DNA of 64,000 nt from Myroides albus (GTDB lineage: Bacteria > Bacteroidota > Bacteroidia > Flavobacteriales > Flavobacteriaceae). This document shows positions 8,988-18,454 of the stretch, piece after piece. The notes below the pieces were generated by a model that saw only the letters and a program-made list of their open reading frames with translations, had not been told where the DNA came from and ran no database searches. The first letter of the stretch is position 1. Each line of letters begins with the position of its first letter. The DNA lies in assembly GCF_009711045.1 (NCBI RefSeq), contig NZ_WMJX01000013.1, positions 29,971 through 93,970 of the forward strand, given 5' to 3'. Both the position numbers and the translations under genes were made by a program.

Positions 8988-9601
8988 GGACTTTGGTTTT
9001 TAAACATTTCTTTATTGATTTCGTCAATGTACTCAAGAACTTCATCTCTACCTATTTTGTCTTCAGAGGAAGTTACAAAATAAGGAGGCATTTCTTCCCA
9101 ATTGTCTGCTAACATTTTCTTTCTATAATCAGCGACTAAACTATTTACCTTTTGTTTTCCTACTTTATCTGCTTTAGTAAATATAATAGAAAAAGGTACT
9201 TCAGATTGCCCCAAGTATTGCATGAACTCTAAGTCAATTTTTTGAGCTTCGTGTCTGATGTCTACTAAAACAAATGCGCTAACAAGCTGTTGTCTTTTTT
9301 CGAAATAATCTGTAATGAATTTTTGAAATGTAGATTTTGTCTTCTTACTTACTTTTGCATATCCATATCCAGGTAAATCAACTAAATACCAATTTGAGTT
9401 AATCTTAAAGTGATTTATTAATTGTGTCTTTCCCGGTCTTGAAGATGTTTTTGCAAGATTCTTTTGGTTTGTAAGCATATTAATCAAAGAAGATTTGCCG
9501 ACATTAGACCTTCCGATGAAAGCGTATTCAGGGATAGGTTCATTAGGGCACTTCTTCGCGTCAGAGTTACTTACGACAAATTCTGCAGTATTAATTTTCA
9601 T
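8981..9601 (-). CDS. engB: Ribosome biogenesis GTPase EngB (YsxC/YihA)
   Basis: EngB is an essential GTPase for late assembly of the large ribosomal subunit. The 206-residue length is standard. The P-loop GRSNVGKSS is at residues 30-38, the G3 motif DLPGYG at 75-80 and the G4 motif TKAD at 142-145. It is the second gene of a two-gene minus-strand unit, with 3 bp between the stop of the hydrolase and its ATG. It diverges from the dcw cluster, an order I recall as common in Flavobacteriia. Confidence 0.96.
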   Translation of the reverse strand: MKINTAEFVVSNSDAKKCPNEPIPEYAFIGRSNVGKSSLINMLTNQKNLAKTSSRPGKTQLINHFKINSNWYLVDLPGYGYAKVSKKTKSTFQKFITDYFEKRQQLVSAFVLVDIRHEAQKIDLEFMQYLGQSEVPFSIIFTKADKVGKQKVNSLVADYRKKMLADNWEEMPPYFVTSSEDKIGRDEVLEYIDEINKEMFKNQSPI

Positions 9602-9604
9602 ATT

Positions 9605-10369
9605 TTAGTAATTGCGCTTTTTAAACCAAGCGTATAGTAATTTATTAAATTCGTCTGGATGTTCCATCATCGCTGCGTGTCCACATTCATCAATCCAATA
9701 TAGATCTGAATCAGGTAGTAGTTCGTTAAACTCTACTGCAACTTCGGGAGGAGTTACCTTGTCGTTTTTCCCCCAGATTAGACAGGTTGGTACATTTATT
9801 TTTGGTAAATCTTTAGACATATTGTGGCGTATTGCACTTTTGGCAATAGTAATAGTCTTGATAACCTTCATACGGTCATTTACAGTAGCAAAAACTTCAT
9901 CTACTATTTCTTTCGTAGCTATTTCAGGATGATAAAACACGTCCTCTGCTTTTTTCTTGATATACTCATAGTCACCACGCTTTGGATAACTATCTCCCAT
10001 AGCACTTTCATATAAGCCAGAGCTACCTGTAAGTACCATAGCTTGTAAGTACTCAGGATACATCTTAGAAAAATACAAAGCAATATGTCCTCCTAAGGAA
10101 TTTCCTAATAGGATTACTTTTTTGTGTCCAAGGTGGTCGATAAAGTCTTTAACAAACTTAGCAAATGCCTTTACGTTTGTCTTTAAAATGCTATTTGTGT
10201 ATAAAGGTAGTTCAGGGAGAACTACTTTGTAGCCTTCTTTCGGGAAGAATTCTGTAACACCATCAAAATTGCTCAGTCCGCCCATTAAACCGTGTAAGAT
10301 GATAATTGGAGTTCCATCACCAATCTCAACATAACGGAATTTACCATCTACTTTTAAAGTTCGCTCCAT
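9605..10369 (-). CDS. Alpha/beta hydrolase
   Basis: This is a 254-residue alpha/beta-fold hydrolase. The oxyanion region is HGLMGG, the nucleophile elbow GNSLGG, the acid lies in GKNDKVTPP, and the catalytic histidine is in CGHAAMMEHP. There is no signal peptide, so it is cytoplasmic. The open frame extends to a TTG at 10426, but I chose ATG 10369 because the candidate promoter box at 10401-10408 lies within the longer version and the protein homology begins with MERTLKVDG. The substrate is unknown. It is co-transcribed with engB. Confidence 0.85.
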   Translation of the reverse strand: MERTLKVDGKFRYVEIGDGTPIIILHGLMGGLSNFDGVTEFFPKEGYKVVLPELPLYTNSILKTNVKAFAKFVKDFIDHLGHKKVILLGNSLGGHIALYFSKMYPEYLQAMVLTGSSGLYESAMGDSYPKRGDYEYIKKKAEDVFYHPEIATKEIVDEVFATVNDRMKVIKTITIAKSAIRHNMSKDLPKINVPTCLIWGKNDKVTPPEVAVEFNELLPDSDLYWIDECGHAAMMEHPDEFNKLLYAWFKKRNY

Positions 10370-10400
10370 GTAGTTTCTAAATGCGATTTTTAAATTCCCA

Positions 10401-10408
10401 CAAATATA
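10401..10408 (-). promoter_or_regulatory. Candidate promoter of the hydrolase-engB unit
   Basis: The minus strand reads TATATTTG, a match to the -7 consensus TAnnTTTG, about 30 bp before the hydrolase ATG. A TTG at 10426-10424 is present at a shorter than usual spacing of 15. Confidence 0.5.
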
Positions 10409-10636
10409 AGGTTTTATTAGGGACAATGTTTCTAATAAAACTATAAAAAAACATTTAACTGCAAATTAGATGAAATATAGTGGCAGAAAACGATACTTTT
10501 TTAGGTCTGAAAAAAGCGCTTTTTTGTCGTTTTAGACTCATTCAAATTGTAGATTTTGCTAAAATATAAGTGTTTAAAATCAAGTGTTTAGTATGCTAAA
10601 CCTTGAAATAGTGTAGTATTGCGAAAACTTATTAAC

Positions 10637-10666
10637 AAAGTGGGAAAAAGTGGGAAAAAGTGGGAA
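10637..10666 (+). promoter_or_regulatory. MraZ operator: three direct repeats
   Basis: Three exact tandem copies of the 10-mer AAAGTGGGAA occupy 10637-10666. Spaced GTGGG repeats upstream of mraZ are the known binding sites of the MraZ repressor in other bacteria. Here they end just 9 bp before the -7 box, covering the region where the -33 contact would be, so bound MraZ should block RNA polymerase. Confidence 0.88.
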
Positions 10667-10675
10667 AAAAAGTAG

Positions 10676-10683
10676 TACATTTG
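10676..10683 (+). promoter_or_regulatory. Promoter -7 box of the dcw cluster (TACATTTG)
   Basis: The octamer matches TAnnTTTG and lies 26 bp upstream of the mraZ start, directly after the MraZ boxes. No TTG lies 19-21 bp upstream. Confidence 0.7.
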
Positions 10684-10708
10684 CTAAAATAACATTAATA
10701 GGTGTGGT

Positions 10709-11170
10709 TTGTCTTTTATAGTCGGAACATATGAGTGTAAAATTGATGCCAAAGGTCGTGTGTCAGTACCTGCTTCTTTGAAGAAGCAGTTGCCTGCTAT
10801 GGCTGAAGGTTTCGTGTTGAAACGCTCTGTGTTTGAACCATGTTTAGAGTTATGGCCTATGGCTGAATGGAACAAGATGATGGAGAAAATCAAAAAATTA
10901 AACCCTTTTGATAAGAAAAATGATATGTTCATTCGTCGCTTTATGGCTGGTGTTAAAGAAGTGAGTATTGACGATGCAGGTCGTTTGTTAGTGGCAAAAG
11001 ACTTGATCGAGTATGCCAAAATCTCGAAGGAACTTGTGTTTACTTCTAAGGTGAATATAATTGAAATTTGGGATAAAGGATTGTATGAGAATATTTTGAG
11101 TGAGGATGAAAATATTGATTTTGCAGACTTGGCTCAAGATGTAATGAGTAATATTAGTTTTGATGAATAA
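10709..11170 (+). CDS. mraZ: Transcriptional regulator MraZ
   Basis: MraZ is an AbrB-fold DNA-binding protein that represses its own dcw promoter and sits first in the cluster. The 153 residues contain the two family repeats, the first with YECKIDAKGRVSVP and the second with KEVSIDDAGRLLVAKDL. The start is a TTG codon at 10709: the next residues SFIVGTYECKIDAKGR align with the normal MraZ N-terminus, and no ATG or GTG fits. The rsmH start overlaps its end. The weak start may keep the repressor low. Confidence 0.95.
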   Translation: MSFIVGTYECKIDAKGRVSVPASLKKQLPAMAEGFVLKRSVFEPCLELWPMAEWNKMMEKIKKLNPFDKKNDMFIRRFMAGVKEVSIDDAGRLLVAKDLIEYAKISKELVFTSKVNIIEIWDKGLYENILSEDENIDFADLAQDVMSNISFDE

Positions 11171-12074
11171 AGAAGATTACGGTTATCATAAGCCTGTTTT
11201 GTTACAGGAAAGTGTAGATGGATTAAATATTAAGCCTGATGGAGTGTATGTTGATGTTACGTTTGGAGGAGGAGGACACTCTCGTGAAATATTAAGTCGT
11301 TTAGGTGAGAATGGTAAACTGTATGGATTTGATCAAGATGCAGATGCCTTGGATAATGCTATTGACGATCCGAGATTTGTGTTGATCAATCAAAATTTTA
11401 GATACTTAAAACGCTATTTGCGTTTTTATGGAGAAAAGGAAGTAGATGGGATTTTAGGTGATTTAGGAGTTTCTTCACATCAGTTCGATGTTGCTGAGCG
11501 CGGTTTTTCAACGCGTTTTGATGGAGAACTGGATATGAGAATGAACCAAAAGAGTGAAATATCAGCTTATCATGTGGTGAATGATTATGAGGAGAAGGAT
11601 TTGCGAAATATGTTCTATCTCTATGGAGAGTTAAAAAATGCTGGAGCGATTGCCAATACGATTGTCAAGAGTAGAGCAGAAGAGCCGATTAAGAATACTG
11701 ATGATTTGAAGCGTGTGCTTGCGAGGTTTTTGCCTGCACATAAAAGCGCAAAGATTTTAGCTCAAATTTATCAAGCTATTCGAATTGAAGTGAATCAAGA
11801 AATGGATGTTCTGAGAGAGATGCTTGAGCAAAGTGCAGAAGTTTTAAAACCTGGAGGTCGCTTGAGTGTTATTTCTTATCATTCTTTAGAAGATAGATTA
11901 GTAAAGCGCTTTATGAAAAATGGAATGTTTGAGGGTGAGCCAGAGCGCGATATGTTCGGAAGATTTGAAGTTCCTTTAAAACAATTGGGGAAATTGATAA
12001 TACCGACAGACGAGGAAATAAGTGTAAATAATAGAGCAAGATCAGCAAAACTAAGAGTAGCAGAAAAGAAATGA
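11163..12074 (+). CDS. rsmH: 16S rRNA (cytosine(1402)-N(4))-methyltransferase
   Basis: RsmH (MraW) methylates N4 of C1402 in 16S rRNA using S-adenosylmethionine. Family motifs seen are HKPVLLQESV at the start, the SAM-binding loop DVTFGGGGHSREIL, DLGVSSHQFD and SYHSLEDRLVKRF. The length of 303 residues is usual. I use the ATG at 11163 rather than the TTG at 11160; it overlaps the mraZ stop by 8 bp, indicating translational coupling. Confidence 0.96.
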   Translation: MNKEDYGYHKPVLLQESVDGLNIKPDGVYVDVTFGGGGHSREILSRLGENGKLYGFDQDADALDNAIDDPRFVLINQNFRYLKRYLRFYGEKEVDGILGDLGVSSHQFDVAERGFSTRFDGELDMRMNQKSEISAYHVVNDYEEKDLRNMFYLYGELKNAGAIANTIVKSRAEEPIKNTDDLKRVLARFLPAHKSAKILAQIYQAIRIEVNQEMDVLREMLEQSAEVLKPGGRLSVISYHSLEDRLVKRFMKNGMFEGEPERDMFGRFEVPLKQLGKLIIPTDEEISVNNRARSAKLRVAEKK

Positions 12075-12430
12075 GAAAGAATCTCGTAAGTCCAATGGAT
12101 GTCATCAAGGCGAAAATTCTCGTTCATGAGGATTCAGCCAAGAACTGGGCGATTATCATTTATGTGATTTGCCTTTGCTTGATATTGATTTGGAATACAC
12201 AAGCTTATGAGACTAAGGTTTTTAAGGTTACTGCTCTTACGCATGAAGTGAAAATGCTCAGAGCTGAGTTTGTTGACACGAGATCAGAATTGATGGAGTT
12301 GAAGATGGAGTCAACAATCACTAAAAAGTTGGAGGATGAGGGGATATACCCATCAGAAACTCCGCCAACTAAAATTAAAGTGAATTTAGAAAGTAAGAAA
12401 GAAAGTTTTTGGAGTAGGTTATGGCATTAG
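12071..12430 (+). CDS. ftsL: Cell division protein FtsL-like
   Basis: This 119-residue bitopic membrane protein sits at the ftsL position between rsmH and the transpeptidase. A short cytoplasmic N-terminus is followed by one transmembrane segment at about residues 26-44 (IIIYVICLCLILIW). A periplasmic region predicted as coiled coil comes next (EVKMLRAEFVDTRSELMELK). FtsL acts in the divisome with FtsQ and FtsB. Sequence conservation in the family is low, so the name rests largely on topology and synteny. It overlaps rsmH by 4 bp and ftsI by 10 bp. Confidence 0.88.
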   Translation: MRKNLVSPMDVIKAKILVHEDSAKNWAIIIYVICLCLILIWNTQAYETKVFKVTALTHEVKMLRAEFVDTRSELMELKMESTITKKLEDEGIYPSETPPTKIKVNLESKKESFWSRLWH

Positions 12431-14421
12431 AGAGGAGAGGGGTTTACTTAAGGCTTTATCTTATGTCTGCTGCAGTGATTATTGTTGCATTGTGTATCAT
12501 TTATCGCTTGGTCAAGATTCAGGGGGTTGAAGGAAAGGAGCTAAGAGCTAAAGCGCAAGATAAAACTCGTGTAAAAGAAGAAGTAATTCCCGCAAATAGG
12601 GGAAATATATATTCAGCAGATGGAAGTCTTTTGGCAACATCTGTTCCGGTCTTTGAAATTCGATTTGATGGTGTAGCACCAAGTAAGGAAGATTTTGAGA
12701 AAAATCTTAAACCTCTATCTGACTCTTTAGCTGTGATGTTTGGTAAGAGTTCATCTCATTATCAAAATCTAATGAGAAAGGGTAGGGCAAATAATAGTAG
12801 GTACATCTTAATTGCTCGTGGGTTGAGTTATACTCAATTTGTAAGAGTGCGAAATTTTCCACTTTTTAATCGTGGTCCATATAAAGGAGGTTTTATTTCT
12901 TTACAAAAAACGATTAGACAACACCCTATCGGCAGGATTGCTCAACGTACTATTGGATATGAAAGGCAAAATGACGATAAGACTTTTGGTAGAGTAGGAA
13001 TAGAAGGAGCATTTAGCAATTACCTTAGCGGTGTAGATGGAAGAAGAAAAATGCAGAGTATTGGAAAAGATCAATGGAAGCCAATCAACGACGAGATTGA
13101 ATTAGATCCTGTTGATGGAAAAGACATTGTCTCTACAATCGATGTTTATATACAAGATATTGCACATCATGGTTTGTTGAAAGCACTTCAAGACTTTAAT
13201 GCTGATCACGGTACTGTGATTGTTATGGAAGTGAAGACAGGTGCGATTCGCGCCATCTCTAATTTGGGGAGAGCGGAATCAGGAAACTATTATGAGACTA
13301 TAAATTATGCTCTTGCGGAAGTTCATGAACCGGGGTCAACGTTTAAGTTAGCTTCTCTTTTGGCTTTATTGGAGAAAGGGAAAAGTGATACGGCTCGTAT
13401 TTACGATACACAAGACGGTATTGTAAAGTTTTATAATGCAAGAGTGCGCGATTCGAAATGGGGTGGATATGGAAAGATATCCTTAGCAAGAGGAATAGAA
13501 GTTTCTTCCAATACGGTGATTACTCAAGCTGTGAATGAGGGGTTTCAGAATAACCCATCAGAGTTTACAGATTACCTGAGTTCATTGGGAATGGATAAAC
13601 CCATAGGGGTGCCTATTCTGGGAGAAGGCTCTCCATATATACCAAAACCTGGTGCGAAAGGTTGGAGTGGGATTGCACTGCCGTGGATGGCGTTCGGATA
13701 TGGACTATCTGTGACACCGATGCATACTTTGATGTTGTACAATGCTGTGGCAAATAATGGAGAAATGGTTAAACCGCAGTTTGTGTCAGAGGTTAAAGAG
13801 TTTAATCGCACGATAGTGAAGTTTGAAAAGGAAGTCGTAAATCCTCAAATAGCTTCTCCAGAGGTGATTAAGCAAGTACAAGCTGTTTTAGCAAATGTTG
13901 TTAAGAAAGGGACAGGAAGAAAATTGGATTCCAAAAACTTTTCGATGGCAGGTAAAACGGGAACAGCTCAAGTGAATTACGGAAAAGGAAAAGGGAAAGA
14001 GATGTATTATTCATCTTCATTTGCAGGATATTTTCCTGCTGATAATCCTAAGTACTCTTGTATAGTTGTAATTCATAGACCTGATCGCAGTAAGAGTTAT
14101 TATGGAGCTGATGTATCCGGGCCAGTGTTTAAGAAGATTGCTCAAAAGATTTATACAGATGTTCCTATTACAACTGAACTCGAAGAAGTGAATCACGTTT
14201 CTTCAGAAATTCAGAATAGTTATGCAGACTATTTTACTAAAGTGAATGATGAGAATCAGGTAATGCCGAATGTAAAAGGGATGTATGTGATGGATGCTTT
14301 ACCATTATTAGAGAATTTGGGATTGAATGTAGCAGTACATGGTATAGGAAAGATTAAAAATCAATCTATTCCAGCTGGAACAAAAATAGAAAGAGATAAG
14401 AAAGTAGTATTAGAATTATAG
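12421..14421 (+). CDS. ftsI: Division transpeptidase FtsI (PBP3-type) with PASTA domain
   Basis: This class B penicillin-binding protein cross-links septal peptidoglycan. A transmembrane anchor at residues 11-30 is followed by a dimerisation domain with RGNIYSADGSLLATS. The transpeptidase domain shows the active-site tetrad STFK (PGSTFKLAS), the SSN motif (VSSNTVITQ) and KTGTAQ. A single PASTA domain fills about residues 615-666 (VMPNVKGMYVMDALPLLENL). At 666 residues it is longer than the E. coli enzyme because of the PASTA tail, which is common in Bacteroidota. It overlaps ftsL by 10 bp and murE by 1 bp. Confidence 0.95.
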   Translation: MALERRGVYLRLYLMSAAVIIVALCIIYRLVKIQGVEGKELRAKAQDKTRVKEEVIPANRGNIYSADGSLLATSVPVFEIRFDGVAPSKEDFEKNLKPLSDSLAVMFGKSSSHYQNLMRKGRANNSRYILIARGLSYTQFVRVRNFPLFNRGPYKGGFISLQKTIRQHPIGRIAQRTIGYERQNDDKTFGRVGIEGAFSNYLSGVDGRRKMQSIGKDQWKPINDEIELDPVDGKDIVSTIDVYIQDIAHHGLLKALQDFNADHGTVIVMEVKTGAIRAISNLGRAESGNYYETINYALAEVHEPGSTFKLASLLALLEKGKSDTARIYDTQDGIVKFYNARVRDSKWGGYGKISLARGIEVSSNTVITQAVNEGFQNNPSEFTDYLSSLGMDKPIGVPILGEGSPYIPKPGAKGWSGIALPWMAFGYGLSVTPMHTLMLYNAVANNGEMVKPQFVSEVKEFNRTIVKFEKEVVNPQIASPEVIKQVQAVLANVVKKGTGRKLDSKNFSMAGKTGTAQVNYGKGKGKEMYYSSSFAGYFPADNPKYSCIVVIHRPDRSKSYYGADVSGPVFKKIAQKIYTDVPITTELEEVNHVSSEIQNSYADYFTKVNDENQVMPNVKGMYVMDALPLLENLGLNVAVHGIGKIKNQSIPAGTKIERDKKVVLEL

Positions 14422-15875
14422 TGAGAAAGCTAAAAGACATATTATATAGAGTAGAAATAAAATCTGTAGTAGGTTCAACCGATCTTGCTATAGATTTCAT
14501 TGCTTTTGATTCACGTAAAGTGAAAGCAGATACATTATTTGTAGCTCAAAGAGGATCTGTAGTAGATGGACATGAGTACATCAGTCAAGCTATAGCACAG
14601 GGTGCCACAGTGATTGTGTGTGAAGAGTTGCCTTCTGATATAGTTGATAATGTAACTTATGTATGTGTAGAAGACTCTGATTTGGCTTTAGCTCATATGG
14701 CCAATAATTTTTATAATGAGCCTTCATCTAAGTTACATTTAGTTGGTGTTACTGGAACAAATGGTAAAACAACTATAGCGACATTGTTGTATAATTTGTT
14801 TACCAATATTGGGTATAAGGTAGGATTGTTATCTACTGTAAAAATTATCGTTGGTAAGAAGGTTTACGAAACGACGCACACAACGCCAGATTCACTGACT
14901 ATAAATTATTATATGAATGAAATGGTCGCTGAAGGTTGTGAGTATTGTTTTATGGAAGTGAGTTCTCATGGAATTGTTCAGAAACGCACAGATGCTTTGA
15001 ACTTTAGAGGTGGGATTTTTACCAATTTAACACATGACCATTTAGATTATCACAAAACATTTGCAGAATATAGAAATGCTAAGAAAATCTTTTTTGATCA
15101 ACTTAGTAGTAAGGCTTTTGCAGTGACCAATGTGGACGATAAAAACGGAATGTTTATGGTTCAGAATACAAAGGCAAAGTTAATTACTTACGGTCTGAAA
15201 AATGTATCAGATTACAAAGGACAGATTCTTGAGAGTCAGTTTTCTGGTATGTTAATGAAAGTAAATCAACAAGATGTATGGGTACAGTTGATAGGTGCAT
15301 TTAATGCAAGTAATTTGTTAGCTGTGTTTTCTGTTGCTGTAGAATTGGGTGTTGATTTTCAAGAGGCTTTGTTGCAATTGAGTAAACTGACAAGTGTAGC
15401 AGGGCGTTTTCAATATATTGTAGGAAGAGATAATATAACGGCAATTGTCGATTATGCTCATACGCCTGACGCGCTTAAGAATGTAATAGAGACGATAAAC
15501 TCTATCCGAACTTTTAATGAGAAGTTGATAACGGTAGTTGGTTGCGGAGGAAATAGAGATAAAACGAAAAGGCCAGAGATGGGACAGATAGCTTCTGAAT
15601 TGAGTAGTAAAGTAATTTTCACTTCCGATAACCCAAGATTCGAAGAACCATCTGAGATTTTGGAGCAGATAGAAGCTGGTGTTGAGCCTCAGAATGCGAT
15701 GAAAACAATTGTAGTAGAAGATCGCAAACAGGCTATTAAGCTTGCTTGTCAACAAGCTGTAGCTGGGGATATTATTTTAATAGCAGGTAAGGGACATGAA
15801 ACTTACCAAGATGTTAAAGGAGTAAAAAGTCATTTTAATGACTTAGAGATTGTAACTGAGTTTTTGAAACAATAA
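14421..15875 (+). CDS. murE: UDP-MurNAc-tripeptide synthetase MurE
   Basis: MurE adds the third amino acid to UDP-MurNAc-L-Ala-D-Glu in the cytoplasm. The ATP loop GTNGKTT is present near residue 114, and the motif DNPR (FTSDNPRFEEP) near residue 401 identifies the meso-diaminopimelate-adding type, expected of a Gram-negative wall. The 484-residue length is normal. The start is GTG at 14421, overlapping the last base of the ftsI stop (TAGTG), which suggests coupled translation. Confidence 0.95.
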   Translation: MRKLKDILYRVEIKSVVGSTDLAIDFIAFDSRKVKADTLFVAQRGSVVDGHEYISQAIAQGATVIVCEELPSDIVDNVTYVCVEDSDLALAHMANNFYNEPSSKLHLVGVTGTNGKTTIATLLYNLFTNIGYKVGLLSTVKIIVGKKVYETTHTTPDSLTINYYMNEMVAEGCEYCFMEVSSHGIVQKRTDALNFRGGIFTNLTHDHLDYHKTFAEYRNAKKIFFDQLSSKAFAVTNVDDKNGMFMVQNTKAKLITYGLKNVSDYKGQILESQFSGMLMKVNQQDVWVQLIGAFNASNLLAVFSVAVELGVDFQEALLQLSKLTSVAGRFQYIVGRDNITAIVDYAHTPDALKNVIETINSIRTFNEKLITVVGCGGNRDKTKRPEMGQIASELSSKVIFTSDNPRFEEPSEILEQIEAGVEPQNAMKTIVVEDRKQAIKLACQQAVAGDIILIAGKGHETYQDVKGVKSHFNDLEIVTEFLKQ

Positions 15876-15890
15876 GAGGAGAATAGAATT

Positions 15891-17102
15891 ATGTTGTATT
15901 ATTTATTTCAGTATTTAGATAGTATTTTGAAAATACCAGGAGCGGGAGTGTTTCAGTACATTACTTTTCGCTCAGGAATGGCAGTGATTTTTTCATTGTT
16001 GTTTTCTATCATTTACGGAAAGAGAATTATTAGATTTTTATACAGAATGCAAGTAGGAGAGACCGTTAGGGATCTTGGTCTTGAAGGACAAAAAGAGAAA
16101 GCTGGTACGCCTACTATGGGAGGAGTAATTATTATTTTAGCAACTCTTATTCCTGTATTGCTTTTTGCAAAATTAGATAATGTCTATGTCTTATTGTTGA
16201 TATTAACTACCCTTTGGATGGGAGCTATTGGTTTCTTAGATGACTATATTAAAGTATTTAAGAAAGATAAAGATGGGTTAAAGGGAAGATTCAAAGTTGT
16301 AGGACAAGTAGGGTTGGGGCTAATTGTAGGTTCAGTTTTATACTTTAGTCCAAGTGTCACTGTTAGAGATACACCTGCTAATCAGGTTATCGTTGAGAGT
16401 ACTGTAAGTAAGTACGATGTTAAATCGACAGCAACAACGATTCCTTTTTTCAAAGATAATGAGTTTGATTATAATATGCTGATTAGCTGGATGGGGGAAG
16501 GAGCAGAAAAGTATGCTTGGCTTGTATTCATTCCTATAGTCATTTTTATTATTACAGCAGTATCGAATGGTGCTAATCTCACCGATGGTATAGATGGCTT
16601 AGCCGCTGGTACCTCCGCAATATCCACTTTTGTGCTGGGTATTTTTGCGTTTGTATCAGGTAACGTAATATTTTCTAATTATTTGAATATTATGTATATC
16701 CCAAATTCGGGTGAAATGACTGTTTTTATATCCGCCTTTATGGGAGCTCTGATAGGATTCCTATGGTATAATACCTATCCAGCTCAAGTGTTTATGGGTG
16801 ATACAGGAAGTTTGACAATAGGGGGGATTATTGCAGTTATGGCTATCGCTGTTCGTAAAGAGTTATTGATTCCAGTATTGTGTGGTATATTCTTGATTGA
16901 GAATTTATCTGTAGTGATGCAAGTATCTTATTTTAAGTATACGAAAAAGAAATATGGTGAAGGAAGAAGGATTTTCTTAATGTCTCCTTTACACCACCAT
17001 TTTCAAAAGAAAGGATATCACGAAAGTAAGATTGTTACTCGTTTCTGGATTATAGCCATATTATTGGGCGTATTTTGTTTAGTATCACTAAAACTGAGAT
17101 AA
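15891..17102 (+). CDS. mraY: Phospho-MurNAc-pentapeptide transferase MraY
   Basis: MraY transfers phospho-MurNAc-pentapeptide to undecaprenyl phosphate, making lipid I in the inner membrane. The 403-residue sequence is strongly hydrophobic with about ten membrane segments. Family motifs are [26 protein letters not shown] and the C-terminal [11 protein letters not shown] relatively long insert between residues 155 and 205 is usual in Bacteroidota. A good purine-rich ribosome binding site (AGAGGAGA) precedes the ATG, unusual in this window. Confidence 0.97.
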   Translation: MLYYLFQYLDSILKIPGAGVFQYITFRSGMAVIFSLLFSIIYGKRIIRFLYRMQVGETVRDLGLEGQKEKAGTPTMGGVIIILATLIPVLLFAKLDNVYVLLLILTTLWMGAIGFLDDYIKVFKKDKDGLKGRFKVVGQVGLGLIVGSVLYFSPSVTVRDTPANQVIVESTVSKYDVKSTATTIPFFKDNEFDYNMLISWMGEGAEKYAWLVFIPIVIFIITAVSNGANLTDGIDGLAAGTSAISTFVLGIFAFVSGNVIFSNYLNIMYIPNSGEMTVFISAFMGALIGFLWYNTYPAQVFMGDTGSLTIGGIIAVMAIAVRKELLIPVLCGIFLIENLSVVMQVSYFKYTKKKYGEGRRIFLMSPLHHHFQKKGYHESKIVTRFWIIAILLGVFCLVSLKLR

Positions 17103-17103
17103 G

Positions 17104-18438
17104 ATGAAGAAGATTGCAATTTTAGGAGCAGGAGAAAGTGGTGTAGGTACGGCTATTTTAGCATTGCAAAAGGGATATAGTGTTTTTGTTTCCGATTTTG
17201 GGACAATAAAAGATAATTATAAAGAAGCATTGACAAATGCTGGTATTTGTTGGGAAGAGAATGGGCATACAGAAGCGGAGATTTTAGATGCTGATGTAGT
17301 TGTAAAAAGTCCAGGTATTCCTGATAAAGCACCAATCATTAAGAAATTAGTTGATAAGGGTGTAAAGATCATTTCTGAAATTGAATTTGCATATCATTTC
17401 AATTCAGAATTATCAATAGCTATCACAGGAAGTAATGGAAAGACAACAACGACAATGTTGACTTACAAATTGCTTAAGGATGGGGGGTTAGATATCGGTA
17501 TAGCTGGTAACATTGGTGACAGTTATGCTGGTCAAGTTGCAAGTAATCCTGAGAAATGCTATGTGCTTGAGTTAAGTAGTTTTCAGTTAGACGGAATAGT
17601 AGAATTTAGACCAAATATTGCTGTACTAACTAATCTAAGTCCAGATCACCTGGATCGATATGATTATAAGTACTCGAATTACATTGATTCTAAGTTTAGA
17701 ATCACTATGAATCAAACGGCTGAAGATTATTTTATTTATGATTATGACGATGAGGAAATTCAACAGTGGTTGAAAACTCATACAATAAAAGCTAAGGCAT
17801 TGCCTTTCTCATTGTATAAAAAATTAGATGAGGGGGCTTATGTTGAGGATAAAAATATTGTTGTGACTATGAATAAAGAAACAATTGTATTGCCAATTGA
17901 AGATTTAGGAATTGAGGGATTGCATAATGTGAAAAATGCAATGGCAGCAACTACTATTGCTCAATTAAAGAGAATTCGAAAGGATAAGATTAGAGAAAGT
18001 CTTTCTGATTTCCAAGGGGTAGAGCATAGACTTGAAAAAGTCTTGAAAGTAGATAATGTTCAATATATTAATGATTCAAAAGCGACTAATATCAATGCTA
18101 CTTTCTTTGCTTTGGAAAGTATGAAGACACCAACAGTGTGGATAGTAGGTGGTGTTGATAAAGGGAATGACTATCACGAGTTAATGCCTTTGGTTCGCGA
18201 AAAGGTGAAAAGTATTGTTTGTTTAGGGCTTGATAATACCAAAATACGCGATGCTTATCAGAATGTAGTAGAATCATTTGTAGAGGTTCAAACGATGAAT
18301 GACGCTGTGAAAGTGGCACAAAGTTTAGCAGAAAGTGGCGATGCAGTATTGTTGTCACCTGCTTGTGCAAGTTTTGATTTGTTTGAGAACTACGAGGATA
18401 GAGGAAGACAGTTTAAAGATGAAGTACATAATTTATAA
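17104..18438 (+). CDS. murD: UDP-MurNAc-L-alanine:D-glutamate ligase MurD
   Basis: MurD adds D-glutamate to UDP-MurNAc-L-alanine. The N-terminal Rossmann motif GAGESGVG is followed by the ATP loop GSNGKTTTT near residue 111. Later come LSPDHLDRY and YINDSKATN, typical of the Mur ligase central and C-terminal domains. The 444-residue size is normal. Its ATG follows the mraY stop by one base. Confidence 0.96.
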   Translation: MKKIAILGAGESGVGTAILALQKGYSVFVSDFGTIKDNYKEALTNAGICWEENGHTEAEILDADVVVKSPGIPDKAPIIKKLVDKGVKIISEIEFAYHFNSELSIAITGSNGKTTTTMLTYKLLKDGGLDIGIAGNIGDSYAGQVASNPEKCYVLELSSFQLDGIVEFRPNIAVLTNLSPDHLDRYDYKYSNYIDSKFRITMNQTAEDYFIYDYDDEEIQQWLKTHTIKAKALPFSLYKKLDEGAYVEDKNIVVTMNKETIVLPIEDLGIEGLHNVKNAMAATTIAQLKRIRKDKIRESLSDFQGVEHRLEKVLKVDNVQYINDSKATNINATFFALESMKTPTVWIVGGVDKGNDYHELMPLVREKVKSIVCLGLDNTKIRDAYQNVVESFVEVQTMNDAVKVAQSLAESGDAVLLSPACASFDLFENYEDRGRQFKDEVHNL

Positions 18439-18454
18439 AGTAAGTATATAAACA

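Noticed and set aside
10506..10528. AAAAAAGCGCTTTTTT palindrome before the dcw cluster considered as terminator
   Set aside because: Only four G/C pairs in an otherwise A/T stem, in a region between divergent promoters; too weak and wrongly placed.
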